A stretch of 64,000 nt of DNA from CAVSUZ01 sp963834715 (GTDB lineage: Bacteria; Pseudomonadota; Alphaproteobacteria; Acetobacterales; Acetobacteraceae), in NCBI GenBank assembly GCA_963834715.1, contig CAWIDE010000035.1, forward strand, positions 1 to 64,000. The letters are read 5' to 3'. Positions 7,750 to 17,132 of this stretch are shown in pieces. The translations under genes and the position numbers were made by a program. The stretch's first letter is position 1. Each line of letters starts with the position of its first letter. The notes under the pieces are model-generated. The model had not been told where the DNA came from. It ran no database searches and was given only the letters and a program-made list of their open reading frames with translations.

Positions 7750-9072
7750 TCAGCCGGACTCGGTCGCCGAACTGGCCTGCAGCCCCAGTCTTCCGGGCGT
7801 CGGAGCACGCCTCTCTGCTGCATCCCACATCAGCCGTGGATCGAATGTCTCGGCAGCGATCATCGTCAGAATGACGACCGAACAGAAAGCCACGGCTCCA
7901 ATGCCGGGCTCGATCGTGATGACGTTGCCAAATGTGACCAATGCACCCAGCAACGCCTCCATAAAGATGTCGATCATAGACCATCGCCCGATCCAGCGGA
8001 TAATGTGATAGAGTCGGGTGCGGTCGCGCAGCCATTCCGCGCGTCCGGTCTGCGTCGCGATCAGCATCACGGAAAGCCCGACGAGCTTGAACAGTGGAAT
8101 GGCGATGCTCGCGACAAACACCAACGCAGCGAGCGGATAAAGGCCTGCTGCGAACAGCTCCTCCACGCCACCCAGGATAGTGCTCGGTGCGCCAGCCCCC
8201 AGCTGCATGACCGTCATCACGGGATAGTAATTTGCCGGCACATAGAGGATTGCGGCAGCAATCACCAAGGCCCACGTGCGCCCCAGGCTGTCGGGTTTGC
8301 GCGCGTGCAGGGCCGTGCCGCAACGGGGACAGGACGGGTCGGCTGCGTGAGGAGCGCTCACCAGGCCGCAGGTCTCGCAACCGACCGCGTCGACCAGACT
8401 CCGGCGTAAGGAGCCCGTGCACCCAGCCCTCCCGATAGCATCGTCGCGGTGGTCCAACGCATCCCACACTGCCTCATGGTCAAGCGCGCTGTCGGCCCAT
8501 ATAGTTACGAAAGTGAGCGCAAACAGCGCATACACGCCCGTCTCGAGTCCGATCTTTACCAGGTCACCCAGCTTCACGTAGGCGACGAAGACACCGAACA
8601 CGAACACGTCGATCATCGACCAGGGACGCAGTCTTTCGGTGAAGGCGAAGACGCGGCGCAGGTGACGGGGAGGACGTGCCTCCCGAAGCCGGGTTAGCAC
8701 GTAGAGCGTCCCGGCCAGCTTGCCGAATGGCGCGACTACTGTGACGAACACCACAACGGCCGCAAGCTCGCCCATTCCACGCCGCACCAGCTCCTCAGGC
8801 CCCGAAAACAGGCCAGCCGTCAGTGTGATGCCCGCGGTTTGCACGTTCATCAGCGTCGTCGTGCACATGATGACGAGGAGAACGAGAGCGGCGGCAGTGA
8901 GCGGAATGTTGTGTTCGAGCGGATAACGGGTCGCGCAATGCAATATCGTGCCGCAGCGGGCGCATTGGGCCGCGGCGCCAGGGGTCAAAGCCGGGACGGT
9001 CTGAAACAGCCCGCATCCGGGGCATTCACGGATCTGCGGCTGTACGGGCGGGGTGGCTGACAGGGGCTTCAT
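7750..9072 (-). CDS. pqiA: PqiA/LetA-family inner-membrane protein
   Basis: Integral membrane protein of 440 residues, last gene of a pqiB-pqiC-pqiA operon (4-bp overlap with pqiC). It has two similar halves, each opening with a zinc-ribbon pair (CPGCG...CARCG near residues 18-42, and CETCG...CPRCG near 235-260) followed by about four membrane helices. PqiA/LetA proteins form the inner-membrane partner of MCE-domain tunnels such as PqiB, which span the periplasm and move lipids between membranes. Length is close to the E. coli protein. The gene appears intact despite its mobile surroundings. Confidence 0.88.
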   Translation of the reverse strand: MKPLSATPPVQPQIRECPGCGLFQTVPALTPGAAAQCARCGTILHCATRYPLEHNIPLTAAALVLLVIMCTTTLMNVQTAGITLTAGLFSGPEELVRRGMGELAAVVVFVTVVAPFGKLAGTLYVLTRLREARPPRHLRRVFAFTERLRPWSMIDVFVFGVFVAYVKLGDLVKIGLETGVYALFALTFVTIWADSALDHEAVWDALDHRDDAIGRAGCTGSLRRSLVDAVGCETCGLVSAPHAADPSCPRCGTALHARKPDSLGRTWALVIAAAILYVPANYYPVMTVMQLGAGAPSTILGGVEELFAAGLYPLAALVFVASIAIPLFKLVGLSVMLIATQTGRAEWLRDRTRLYHIIRWIGRWSMIDIFMEALLGALVTFGNVITIEPGIGAVAFCSVVILTMIAAETFDPRLMWDAAERRAPTPGRLGLQASSATESG

Positions 9073-9659
9073 CGGCGCAGATGTCCTGCGAGCAGCATCG
9101 AGGTGAGCCCGTCCGCCAGTTGGCCAACCGCAGTGCTGATGGCCGCGACCTCGCCCGGCGTAGGGGGTACCGGTGGCGCCTCGGCGAAGTAGAAGCCGCG
9201 CACGATCGGCATTTCGCGCCCCTTGAACTTCACGCTGGCCTGCGCCCGCAGCACAACGCGACCTGCCGCGTCTTCATCAAGCCGTAGCACGTTAAGTTGC
9301 ACTGTCGCATCCGGCGAGGCTGATACCGCACCGCTGCTGCTGAGGACGGTGCTCTGGGGCAGGCGCTGGCTTAGTTCCTCGATCAGCACCCGGTTCAGCA
9401 TGGCCGATAGCGGTTCGCCCCACCAATCGTTTGACATGACCGCGAGCCGGTAATTTTCTGAGGAGCGGACGATCTCCGAACGCTGGAGGTAGCGGGCGAG
9501 GGCAATCGGCTCCAGAACGACGATACGAGGGCCTCGCTCCTGCGCGTCTCCTGCCACAGGAGCGATCGTATACAGCGTCGGGTTCGGTGAGGAGCAGCCG
9601 GCGAACGCCATCACCAACGCCGTGGCTGCCAGAGTGCGACAACGCGGTGGGAGGTTCAT
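9069..9659 (-). CDS. pqiC: PqiC-like outer-membrane lipoprotein
   Basis: Lipoprotein of 196 residues with a signal peptide and lipobox (AFAGC, Cys about residue 22), then the DUF330/ABC-transport-auxiliary fold opening TLYTIAPV. In E. coli PqiC anchors the end of the PqiB tunnel at the outer membrane. It overlaps pqiB and pqiA by 4 bp on either side, so the three subunits are probably translated together. Confidence 0.85.
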   Translation of the reverse strand: MNLPPRCRTLAATALVMAFAGCSSPNPTLYTIAPVAGDAQERGPRIVVLEPIALARYLQRSEIVRSSENYRLAVMSNDWWGEPLSAMLNRVLIEELSQRLPQSTVLSSSGAVSASPDATVQLNVLRLDEDAAGRVVLRAQASVKFKGREMPIVRGFYFAEAPPVPPTPGEVAAISTAVGQLADGLTSMLLAGHLRR

Positions 9660-11353
9660 TCCATCCCTCCGCCGGGCCGCCCCTTGATCAATGCCTCCGG
9701 ATGGCGCGCCAGCAAATCGGCAAGTGTGCTGAGCGAGCTCATCGCCTCATTGGTTTGACGCAGCAACCGCTCGAGCTCGCGTTCGAGGGTGGTGTTGTTG
9801 CCATAGGCATTGTCCAGCGAGAGCAGAAGCTTGTTGCTGTTGGTCAGCGTCCTCTGCAACTCCGCCGTCATGGCCGGCAATTGTTGCGCCGCCGGGGTCA
9901 GGCCGCTGTTCAGATGACGGAGCAGCTCGTCGATGCTGGCAACAGTCGCTGAAAGATCCTTCAACGTCTGCCGCATCTCAGGGCTGGCCGTGGCATCGTT
10001 CAGCCCACCCAGAATGGACTCAAGCTGCTGGCCGATCTGGGTGAAGGGGATGTTGTTGACCTGATTGAGCAGTTCGGTGGCGGACGCCTCAAGACTGGTG
10101 AATCCAGCGCCTGGGACGCTCGGCAGAACGAAGTCCGGGCCCTGCATGGTCACCGTTGCCGGTGGGGCCTTCGGATCAAAGACAAGCGCCACCTCCTGCT
10201 GGCCGGTAATTAGACTGGCGCTTTGCAGTGTTGCGCGAAGCCCGCGCTTCACCACTGCTGCGGCTGCCTCTGCCGGCGTCTTGAAGACAGCCTTCGCACC
10301 TATCCCCAGGATACGCTCCGGCTCGATCTCGTACCGGACCGGCGCCACGATCGCGTCTTTGGCACGATCATAGGTCAGGCGCACATCGGTGACCTGGCCG
10401 ACCTTGAGCCCGTGCATCGTGACCTCGGAGCCGGGGCCAAGCCCGCGAACCGAGCCGGGGAAATAGGACACAACTGGGACTTTGCGGCTATAGGAAGCGG
10501 CGTTCGCGGCATCCCGGTCGGCAAAAAGGGGAAAGGCGTGGTTTGCCGCGGTGGACGGCGCGTGAGTATCCGCTGAGGGGGTATCGAACGCGATCCCACC
10601 GAGGAGCAGCGCCTGTAGGGATTCCAGTTGGACCTGAACACCGGCTCCGGCCAGCTTCACAGAGAGGCCGGAGGCGTTCCAGAACCGCGTTTCGTCATGC
10701 ACATACCTGTCGAAAGGTGCCCGCACGAAAGCGCGGATCGTGACGCTGTTCGCCATATCGGCGAAGTCCCAGCCGAGGACCTCCCCGGCGACGACATCGC
10801 GGAAATAGACAGGTGATCCCGGTGAAATCGAGCCAATGCGGTCGGCTTTTAGCACGAACGTGCGGCCAGGGACATTGGCTTGCAGGACTGGCGGTTCTTC
10901 CAGTCCGACAAAATTGCGTTGCGGCTTGCCAGCGGTCTGAGGCGGCAGCATGGCGATATAGGAACCGGAAAGAAGCGTGCTGAGACCCGACACATTGCCC
11001 AGTGATATACGCGGGCGGACAACCCAGAATGACGTCTTGTCAGTGAGCAGAGGTTCGGCTTGTCGCGTTGTGGCAACCCTCACCAGCACACGCGAGTGGT
11101 CCTGGTTGACTGCCAGGCTCTTGACTGTGCCGAATACAATCTCTTTGTATTTGAGTTGCGACTGACCTGCCTGCAAACCTTCGCCGCTTTCGAAGGAAAT
11201 GGTAATTGTGGGTCCTTCCTTCGACAGCGTGTCCCATGCAAGCCAGGCCCCGATCGCGACGGCGAGCAGTGGCACAATCCAGATGACCGAAACACGCCGT
11301 GAGCGACGCGTCGATGCCCGCGCCAGGGGCGGGGGATTAGTGAGATCACTCAT
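9656..11353 (-). CDS. pqiB: PqiB-like MCE-domain protein
   Basis: Protein of 565 residues, first gene of the operon. One N-terminal membrane anchor (VIWIVPLLAVAIGAWLAW, about residues 23-40) is followed by three MCE domains (opening GPTITISFESGEGLQAGQS, then near 165 and 295) and a helical C-terminal region (about 440-560) able to form the needle-like coiled coil. PqiB hexamers form a lipid-conducting channel across the periplasm. The ATG lies 140 bp from the OmpA-like remnant; no promoter is obvious. Confidence 0.88.
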   Translation of the reverse strand: MSDLTNPPPLARASTRRSRRVSVIWIVPLLAVAIGAWLAWDTLSKEGPTITISFESGEGLQAGQSQLKYKEIVFGTVKSLAVNQDHSRVLVRVATTRQAEPLLTDKTSFWVVRPRISLGNVSGLSTLLSGSYIAMLPPQTAGKPQRNFVGLEEPPVLQANVPGRTFVLKADRIGSISPGSPVYFRDVVAGEVLGWDFADMANSVTIRAFVRAPFDRYVHDETRFWNASGLSVKLAGAGVQVQLESLQALLLGGIAFDTPSADTHAPSTAANHAFPLFADRDAANAASYSRKVPVVSYFPGSVRGLGPGSEVTMHGLKVGQVTDVRLTYDRAKDAIVAPVRYEIEPERILGIGAKAVFKTPAEAAAAVVKRGLRATLQSASLITGQQEVALVFDPKAPPATVTMQGPDFVLPSVPGAGFTSLEASATELLNQVNNIPFTQIGQQLESILGGLNDATASPEMRQTLKDLSATVASIDELLRHLNSGLTPAAQQLPAMTAELQRTLTNSNKLLLSLDNAYGNNTTLERELERLLRQTNEAMSSLSTLADLLARHPEALIKGRPGGGME

Positions 11354-11495
11354 GGTAGTTCCCTTTCCCTGATCGCGTGGTCAAACTGGCGGGACACGGA
11401 TAACCCGCCTTCCGGTTTAGCTGGACAACGGTCATTCCAGAAAGGGTGCGCGCCCTGAGGGGTCTCGCTATGCAAAATCGGCAGACGGACTGTGC

Positions 11496-11878
11496 TTACT
11501 GGATGATAATCTCCACTCGGCGGTTCTGCGGCTCGCGAACCCCGGGGCCGGTGGGCACCAGCAGGTGCGTCTCGCCGAACCCGCGGATTGCGATGACATT
11601 TTTCGGCACGCCATCACGCACGAGCTCAGCCGCGACCGCGTTCGCGCGACGGACGGACAAGCCCATATTGTACCGCGGCGAGCCCGAGGTATCGGTGTAG
11701 CCGTTCACCATGATCTGCGTGTACTGAACGTGGGTTGAGGCTTCAGCCGCGTGCCTGATGATCTCTCGCGCCCGATCCGTTAGGGTTGCCTTGTCCCAAT
11801 CGAAAAATACCAGGTACGAGCGGGCCGGAGCCGGAGCAGGTGCGGCCACCGGCGCCGGGACCGGTGGCGGCGAGCGTG
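11496..11878 (-). pseudogene. OmpA-like C-terminal domain, 5' end replaced by Tn3 remnant
   Basis: Encodes a complete OmpA peptidoglycan-binding domain: YLVFFDWDKATLTDRAREII, VNGYTDTSGS, NMGLSVRRANAVAAEL, IRGFGETHLLVPT and NRRVEIII. Upstream it runs through a Pro/Ala-rich linker (PPPVPAPVAAPAPAPA), typical of the hinge before this domain, and then passes at about 11878 into sequence of a Tn3-family transposase. The signal peptide and beta-barrel half are missing, so this is the 3' remnant of a larger outer-membrane protein. A short ATG-initiated 117-residue product is possible but would lack export signals. Confidence 0.75.
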
Positions 11879-11879
11879 C

Positions 11880-12343
11880 GCATGTGGTTTATCAGCCGAT
11901 CAAGGGCACTGAAGGCCGGCAAGTCGATCGACGCTGCCTGCAATACTTCGACCGCGCGATTGATGAGGTCGGCAGGATCGCTCATCGTTTCGGCAGCTTT
12001 GAGCGTGGTGTCGGTCACCAAGTGCTCGGCCGTTTCGTCATATGGTCGGACAGAGAGGTAAGCCCGGATCGCGCGCCTCATCGCCCCAGGCGGGCGCCGG
12101 CAGTCCCAGTTGCGATGCCAGATGCGCGACCGTGTCGGGGTGCGCCTCGTCGGGTGCAATGAAGCATCCCAGATCCTGGCGCGTCTTCAACAGCGTTGCC
12201 AGCATGAGCCGGCCTGTATCGCCACGGGCGTTCGTCCGAACGAAGCCAAGATCGGAGTCGGCCAAATCGTATCGGGCAGTCAGTTCCTCGCGGGTCAGCC
12301 GTGCCCCTGGGCGCGGATAGGCCGTGCGGTCAATTGCCGTCAT
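11880..12343 (-). pseudogene. Tn3-family transposase N-terminal fragment, frameshifted
   Basis: Starting MTAIDRTAYPRPGARLTREE at 12343, the frame matches the DUF4158 N-terminal domain of Tn3-type TnpA (ARYDLADSDLGFVRTNARG, LMLATLLKTRQDLGCF). Near 12085 the reading frame shifts and continues as RRAIRAYLSVRPYDETAEHL and PADLINRAVEVLQAASI to LPAFSALDRLINHMRT. It stops at the OmpA junction (~11880), leaving only about 150 of ~1000 residues. The DDE catalytic domain is gone. Confidence 0.75.
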
Positions 12344-12419
12344 AAGTTGTCCGGAAAAGGATCCGCCACGGGGGCCGGACGGAGCGTGTGATTTGAAGGA
12401 GGTAGCAGATACCGGATCG

Positions 12420-13080
12420 GTGTCCGCAAAGGAACACCTTTCCGGACGGCGCCGACGCTCAGCCACAGGTGTCCGCACCGCCCTGTACCTGCGGGTCTCA
12501 ACCCCGGACCAGAAGCCAGACCTGCAGTACGACGGGCTCCGCAGCTACGCCGCGCGCGCCGGCCTGGAGGTGGTGCGGGACTACTGCGACGTTGCCGTAT
12601 CAGGACGAAGAGAAGGCCGGCCGCAGCTGAATGCGCTTATGTCGGCGGCTCGGAACCACGAAATTGACTGTGTGCTGGTTTGGAAGTTCGACCGCTTTGC
12701 CCGCAACACGCGCCATCTCTTGGCTGCGTTGGAAGAATTCAATCACCTCGGGATTCGCTTCATCAGCGTCCAGGACCAGATTGACACGGACAGCCCAATG
12801 GGCCGCGCCATGTTCACCATCATCGGTGCCATGGCCGAGCTCGAAATCGTCGTTGATCAGCGAGCGCGTCACGGCCGGCATGAAAGCCGCGGAAGCTCGG
12901 GGGCGGCATCTTGGTCGTCCACCAGTACCACCCCGCATCGTCACCGAAATCGAGGCCCTCGCTGCCTCGACCGCCCTCAGCATCCGTCAGATTCAGAAGA
13001 AGATCACCGGCAAAGCCAGCCGCGGTGTGGTGGGGGAGATCACCAAGCGTGTTCGGGCAGGCCTGTCGCCCGCCTTGTGA
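12420..13080 (+). pseudogene. tnpR: Tn3-type resolvase with one frameshift
   Basis: Serine recombinase divergent from the TnpA fragment, as in Tn3-type transposons. The catalytic serine is in YLRVSTPDQ; the conserved core continues with WKFDRFARNTRHLLAALE and DTDSPMGRAMFTIIGAMAELE. Near 12850 the frame shifts by one base and continues as SLISERVTAGMKAAEARGR and the C-terminal helix-turn-helix (IRQIQKKI). The start is taken as GTG 12420. The res site would lie between 12343 and 12420. Probably inactive unless the indel is a sequencing error. Confidence 0.75.
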
Positions 13081-13130
13081 CCACTTTTTACACGTATCCT
13101 GAACCTACCCCGACCTCGGCCTCAGTCCCC

Positions 13131-14263
13131 TCACACAGGATATAAAGCACGGCTTTTTGGTTTAAACTTCGAAATGAGCTCCTCATCCCGAGAATACTCT
13201 TCCTTCCGCAGGGCAAACCCGATCTCGCGCAAATACCGCAGCGCCATCGACACCGTGTCGGTCAGGTCATCATGTGCCGCCCGCGGAAAGATTGAAATCT
13301 CCTGGATCACTTCATCCGCCCAGGCACGGAAAGCCACGTTGCCGGCCTCGTCAGTCGTTACCGGAGCATACACCAGTCCCTCGGCAAACAGGTGCTGAAT
13401 GCTCAGCAGTCGTGCGGTTTTATCCCCGTACTGCCGCGGGTCGAACATGTGGATACCGAACTTCCAGCCAGCAGTCATGCGCATGATCTCCTGGTGCGCT
13501 GCCCAACCATGCGCCTTGTCCTCAATCACCAGCTTATCAACCTTGAACTTCCGGCACGTCTCAACCACGCGATTGACAATCAGGTGCAAGGGCGCGCGCT
13601 CCCGCCAGGCGTACAGCAACAGTAGCCGCGGCGACCGGGTGTCCGGATCACGCCAGACCGCCCAAATTGTGAGCGCGTAATAATCGGAACTCTCCTCCTC
13701 CTTCACCGCGGTATCCAGTGAGGCGACCACAAACTCGACGGGCGGACTCTCTTTGCCTGGCCACTCCTGCCACCATTCCCGCTTGATAATCCCTCCGCCG
13801 CGTGGCGCCGGGGCCTGTTCGAGCTGGCCAGCAACGGCATATGGCCCCATCGTCCGTTCGTATTCCTGAATGACCTCCAACGGAAATCGCTCCGGCCAGA
13901 GCAACTCATCCTTCTCCACCCGCCAGTCGGAAAACCCGATCTCTGTGGTGCAGTGGCGATCCGGATCGTAGCGCATCGGTAGCATGAGGTGAGTGCCCAG
14001 ATCCAGGCGGGCAGGAACACGTTGCACAGCAGGCTTTTGCTGGAGCCGGGCGGAACGTTGATAATCAGCCGGCGAATGTCTCCGTTGGCAACCGCCTCCA
14101 GATGCTGGCAAATCGCCTGCATCGTCCGCCCCGGCGTCATCGCGACAGCCGGCTCAACCACCGGCCACATCAATTCGACAAAGTAATATAAGCTGCGCCG
14201 CGCCCGCTCCCGCCGCAGGGCCCGCAGCCCTTCCGGGCTGAGGAACGGTGTAAGTCGGGCCAA
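13131..14263 (-). pseudogene. Phage terminase large subunit with internal deletion
   Basis: The 5' part encodes the start of a TerL ATPase domain, including Walker A (NVPPGSSKSLLCNVFLPAWI). Just after it the frame changes at about 14000 and the sequence continues with HLMLPMRYDPDRH, which in intact TerL lies well beyond the Walker B and coupling motifs. The remaining 3' part is a good nuclease domain: VASLDTAVKE, VIEDKAHG and HDDLTDTVSMALRYL supply the acidic residues. So roughly 150-200 codons are missing and the frame is broken. Packaging activity is not expected. Other phage debris lies upstream (to ~21 kb). Confidence 0.8.
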
Positions 14264-14520
14264 AACAGCGGGTCAAGGTGGGCATAGCAATCCTACGCCC
14301 ACCCTATCACATATTCCGGCCAGCCGAGCCTTGCCGTGCCGAGCCCCACCGCGCCACGCCGAGCCATGCCACGCCGGCCATTCCTCGCCATCGGGCTTAC
14401 GACGGTCGCGGTAAAACGCCGCGACCTCTGCCGTCGCCCCTCTTTGCCACACATGTCAGACCGGACACAGCGCCTTTGCCTTGCGAGTCTCTGCGCAGGG
14501 CTGCGGCGGAGAGGGCCATG
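14264..14520. other. Intergenic stretch with GCCGAGCC repeats and hairpins
   Basis: No convincing gene. It holds a small hairpin near 14278-14303 (GTGGGCAT / ACGCCCAC), loosely repeated GCCGAGCC words between 14320 and 14370, and a hairpin GGTCGCGG-TAAAA-CGCCGCGACC near 14403-14426. Confidence 0.4.
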
Positions 14521-14805
14521 TTAACTGGAGGTCAGCGCGAGTAACGGCCCGAGCGCCGCAGCATGGTCGGGGTTGGGCTCCTGGTCCCGCATGATCGCCC
14601 AGTCGTAGTGCGGCGCCTCGACCTCGCCCTCGTGCCAGTCATACCAGCAGCCTTCCAGACTGGGATGATCGTCCACGAGCGCTACCGCCGTTGTCGCGCG
14701 CACCTCCACGATTGTGCCCTCGGAACGCCAGCGGTCACGCCAGTTATCACACCGCCGGGTCTTGAGGCGGACGCGTGTGTCGGGCCGAAGTCTGTTCTGG
14801 ATCAT
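14521..14805 (-). CDS. Hypothetical phage-type small protein
   Basis: Protein of 94 residues (MIQNRLRPDTRVRLKTRR), rich in charged residues and Trp, with GTIVEVRATTAVALVDDHP resembling a small SH3-like beta-barrel. Its start overlaps the stop of the upstream recombinase gene (TAATG), so it is probably translated with it. Family not recognised. Confidence 0.55.
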   Translation of the reverse strand: MIQNRLRPDTRVRLKTRRCDNWRDRWRSEGTIVEVRATTAVALVDDHPSLEGCWYDWHEGEVEAPHYDWAIMRDQEPNPDHAAALGPLLALTSS

Positions 14806-15374
14806 TACGCCGCCGCCTCCAGCGCCCGATAGACGCTCGTCCGTCCGATCTTGAGCCGCCGCGCGATCTCCGCCGGCCCCAACCCCGTCGCCTTCAGCCG
14901 GCGCACGTCATCCGCCTTGGCCCGGGCTGTCGGCTTCCGCCCCCGGTACTTGCCCTCGCGCTTCGCCGCGGCAATGCCGATACGCTGCCGCTCTAGCATC
15001 AGGTCACGCTCGAATTGCGCGATAGCGCCCAACACGGTCAGCAGTAGCCGCCCCATCGGCGAACGGGTATCGGTCTCGCTGCCCCCCAGATCGAGGATGC
15101 GCAGCGCCACGCCATTGCCCTCCAGCGTGCTGGCGATGCGCAACAGGTCGCTCGTGGAGCGCGCCAGCCGGTCCAACTTGGTCACGACAAGCACATCATC
15201 CTGGCGCAACAGGAGGTCGAGCAGCCCCGCCAGCTTGTCCCGCGCCTTGCCCTCGCCCGCCGACGCCTCCTCGGTCACGATGCGCTCACACCCCGCCGCT
15301 TGCAGCTTGGCTTGCTGATCCTCCAGCCCGGCTTTCTGGTCGTCCGTGCTGGTCCGCGCGTACCCGACGATCAT
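14805..15374 (-). CDS. Serine recombinase (resolvase/invertase family)
   Basis: Small serine recombinase of 189 residues starting MIVGYARTSTDDQKAG; the serine in ARTSTD is the nucleophile. The conserved KLDRLARSTSDLLRI and SPMGRLLLTVLGAIAQFERD follow, then a C-terminal Hin-type helix-turn-helix (LGPAEIARRLKIGRTSVYRAL). The ATG at 15374 was chosen because the family begins at the first beta strand; the open frame runs to 15518. It is intact, unlike the resolvase at 12.4 kb. It may act as phage integrase, invertase or resolvase; no paired target sites were identified. Confidence 0.85.
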   Translation of the reverse strand: MIVGYARTSTDDQKAGLEDQQAKLQAAGCERIVTEEASAGEGKARDKLAGLLDLLLRQDDVLVVTKLDRLARSTSDLLRIASTLEGNGVALRILDLGGSETDTRSPMGRLLLTVLGAIAQFERDLMLERQRIGIAAAKREGKYRGRKPTARAKADDVRRLKATGLGPAEIARRLKIGRTSVYRALEAAA

Positions 15375-15486
15375 GGGCTCTGGCCCGTCCCAATAGGGCA
15401 GATTACTAGCGGAACGCGCCAAAAGCGCAAGAGCGATGTGTGTGGAACACTGAAACCGCGCATCGTGAAATCCACCAAGGGCGGGC

Positions 15487-15651
15487 TCAATGGGATGTGG
15501 CGTGATTGTTTTTCTCAAGCTGTGCCTGGACCACGAGCGCCGCGCCGAACAGCCCGGTCAACCCCAGGATCGCGACGCGCAGCCCTTCAACCAAGGCGGC
15601 CATGGCCGCGACCGGATCGTCAGTTTTACCTTTCACTGTTTGCCTCTGCAT
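15487..15651 (-). CDS. Small membrane protein
   Basis: 54 residues beginning MQRQTVKGKTDDPV; one membrane helix (LRVAILGLTGLFGAALVV, about residues 24-41) and a short polar tail. It sits in a run of small minus-strand phage-type genes, overlapping the upstream 62-residue frame by 26 bp. Could be a holin-like or accessory membrane peptide. Confidence 0.45.
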   Translation of the reverse strand: MQRQTVKGKTDDPVAAMAALVEGLRVAILGLTGLFGAALVVQAQLEKNNHATSH

Positions 15652-15814
15652 TTGCCGCGACGGGAATGAAACCGCGTTGGAACACGACGCAGTAATGCTC
15701 TAAACACCAACTCTCGCTGGGCACGGTCGGGGCGTCGCAGAATAACGGCACCCGTCCGGGCGTGAGCGGCCCTGCTATCCATGACAGGTTGTGCACCGGT
15801 CGATCATGCAACAT
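15626..15814 (-). CDS. Small protein with GcrA-like zinc-site pattern
   Basis: 62 residues. The segment PLFCDAPTVPSESWCLEH resembles the C-terminal Cys/His pattern of GcrA-type cell-cycle regulators and of small phage proteins related to them. No N-terminal GcrA helix-turn-helix is present in this frame. Function unknown. Confidence 0.4.
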   Translation of the reverse strand: MLHDRPVHNLSWIAGPLTPGRVPLFCDAPTVPSESWCLEHYCVVFQRGFIPVAANAEANSER

Positions 15815-15821
15815 CCCGCAT

Positions 15822-16070
15822 TCACGCGCCCCAGGTTGTAGTCGGGCGTAGCGCTGCGGATAGCGTCACCGCTGGCCGAGGCGGCTCTTTGCGCGGTAAA
15901 ACACAAACAGCGATTTCGTTCCAGCGATAACGCAAAGCGCGGAACAGCACGCCGCGCGCCTCCAGCGGCTTTGCTTGGTCGATTGTCAGCACGGCGCCCG
16001 CAGTCGGTTCCCACTCCGGCGGTTCCAGTGCCTCGGCCGGCCAGTCACCTCGGTCGCGTCGCCAGCTCAC
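15822..16070 (-). CDS. Hypothetical small phage-type protein
   Basis: 82 residues from a GTG start (MSWRRDRGDWPAEALEPPEW). An overlapping 26-residue frame (16045-16125, MSNRKIEQLIERLPRDRW) may be the true N-terminus separated by a frameshift. No family recognised. Confidence 0.4.
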   Translation of the reverse strand: MSWRRDRGDWPAEALEPPEWEPTAGAVLTIDQAKPLEARGVLFRALRYRWNEIAVCVLPRKEPPRPAVTLSAALRPTTTWGA

Positions 16071-16162
16071 TCCAGCGGTCGCGCGGAAGCCGCTCGATAA
16101 GCTGCTCGATTTTGCGATTACTCATTGTGGGTTCCTCTGCAACGGGCGGCGAAGATCCCGCG

Positions 16163-16607
16163 TTAAGCCGCACGCGCGAACCGCCCGAACGCGGATCGAA
16201 GGAGCTGCAACAGCGACTGGATCGGCTGCCGTCTGGCGCTGATCTTTCCGCGGTCCAGGTCGAGGAACAGTTCGAGCTGCGGGTCAGGGAGACCGAAGTG
16301 TTGCGGGACGTTCGCCACCGGCAGTGTGCCAAGCTGCAGCGCCTTGCCCAGAAGTTCGTTGTCGGCAATCGCGGAACGTGACTTCGTGGTTGAAGCTTGT
16401 CGCTCGCGCGTGTGCGGCTGCGGCCACCTTTCCCTTGGCAGCGAAGTCGGTAAGCGCCCGATGAACCGCCGCAAGGGCTTCATCCACCTTGGCAGCGCCG
16501 TCGATGACGCCGTCAATCGCGCTATCGTATTCGTGCTGCAGAACATCGCGCTTGGCGGTCAGTAGATCGACGTGCGGCGCAGGGTTTGCTGGTGCGCGTG
16601 GTTGCAT
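16163..16607 (-). pseudogene. Phage-type gene split by frameshift
   Basis: The N-terminal part (MQPRAPANPAPHVDLL, DAAKVDEAL-like helical text) reads in one frame to about 16375. The likely continuation, ADNELLGKALQLGTLPVANVP and LELFLDLDRGK, is in a second frame. Together they would give ~145 residues with a coiled-coil-like middle. Function unknown. Confidence 0.4.
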
Positions 16608-16853
16608 TTCGCGCTGGCGATCTCGGATATCGCCGCCACGCGCTTTGCCGCTTCCCGGGCGTCAAGAAGATCGCTGTCGCTTGCATCACCGCCAGCGGCG
16701 GCGTTGGCGAGTAGTCCGTCGGCCACTCGCGCCGCGTCCTGTGCCGCAGTACCGGGCTCTGTTGGAATCGCCCGCCAGTTGGCCTCGGCGCGCCAGCGCA
16801 AACTCGTACGTAGCTTGTGCCGCTTCGAGCGCGGCGTAAACATCGTCGGTCAT
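16559..16853 (-). pseudogene. Phage-type helical gene split by frameshift
   Basis: Starts MTDDVYAALEAAQATYEF at 16853, overlapping the stop of the upstream gene (TAATG). Near 16770 the coherent text moves to another frame (GTAAQDAARVADGLLANAA, LLDAREAAKRVAAISEIAS). The combined product would be about 95 helical residues. Part of the same broken small-gene run. Confidence 0.4.
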
Positions 16854-17095
16854 TACACGATCTCCTTTCTGATCTCTTCGAGAGCCGCGAGCTTTGTCGC
16901 GACGCTCGTGGTCTGCTGTTGCTGCCGGAGTTCGGCGATGGCTGCGTCGATCTGCTGCAGTCGCGCATCCGGCTTCGGCGCGCCGAACCTCTCCAGCGCA
17001 CGAGCAGTATCGGCCTGGTCGTAAGCGAACTCGCGCCGTGCAGCGGTCATCCGGTTCAGTCGCGCAAGCTCCGCGCGCCATTCGGCATCCGTCAT
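16853..17095 (-). CDS. Hypothetical helical phage-type protein
   Basis: 80 residues from MTDAEWRAELARLNRM; an Arg/Ala-rich helical protein with a probable coiled coil (DARLQQIDAAIAELRQQQQ). The ATG at 17095 is preferred to an upstream open extension of low-complexity text. It overlaps the next gene as TAATG. Function unknown; similar small proteins occur in phage head-tail gene clusters. Confidence 0.5.
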   Translation of the reverse strand: MTDAEWRAELARLNRMTAARREFAYDQADTARALERFGAPKPDARLQQIDAAIAELRQQQQTTSVATKLAALEEIRKEIV

Positions 17096-17132
17096 GGTTC
17101 GTGGGTCTTTTGTGGTGTGACTCCAGGCATGG

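Larger units (their letters stand above)
11879..13090. mobile_element. Tn3-family transposon remnant
   Basis: Divergent tnpA fragment and tnpR pseudogene form the remnant. The left limit is the junction with the OmpA-like gene near 11879; the right limit is not defined, since no terminal inverted repeat starting GGGG was found. It has lost most of tnpA and cannot move on its own. Confidence 0.6.
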
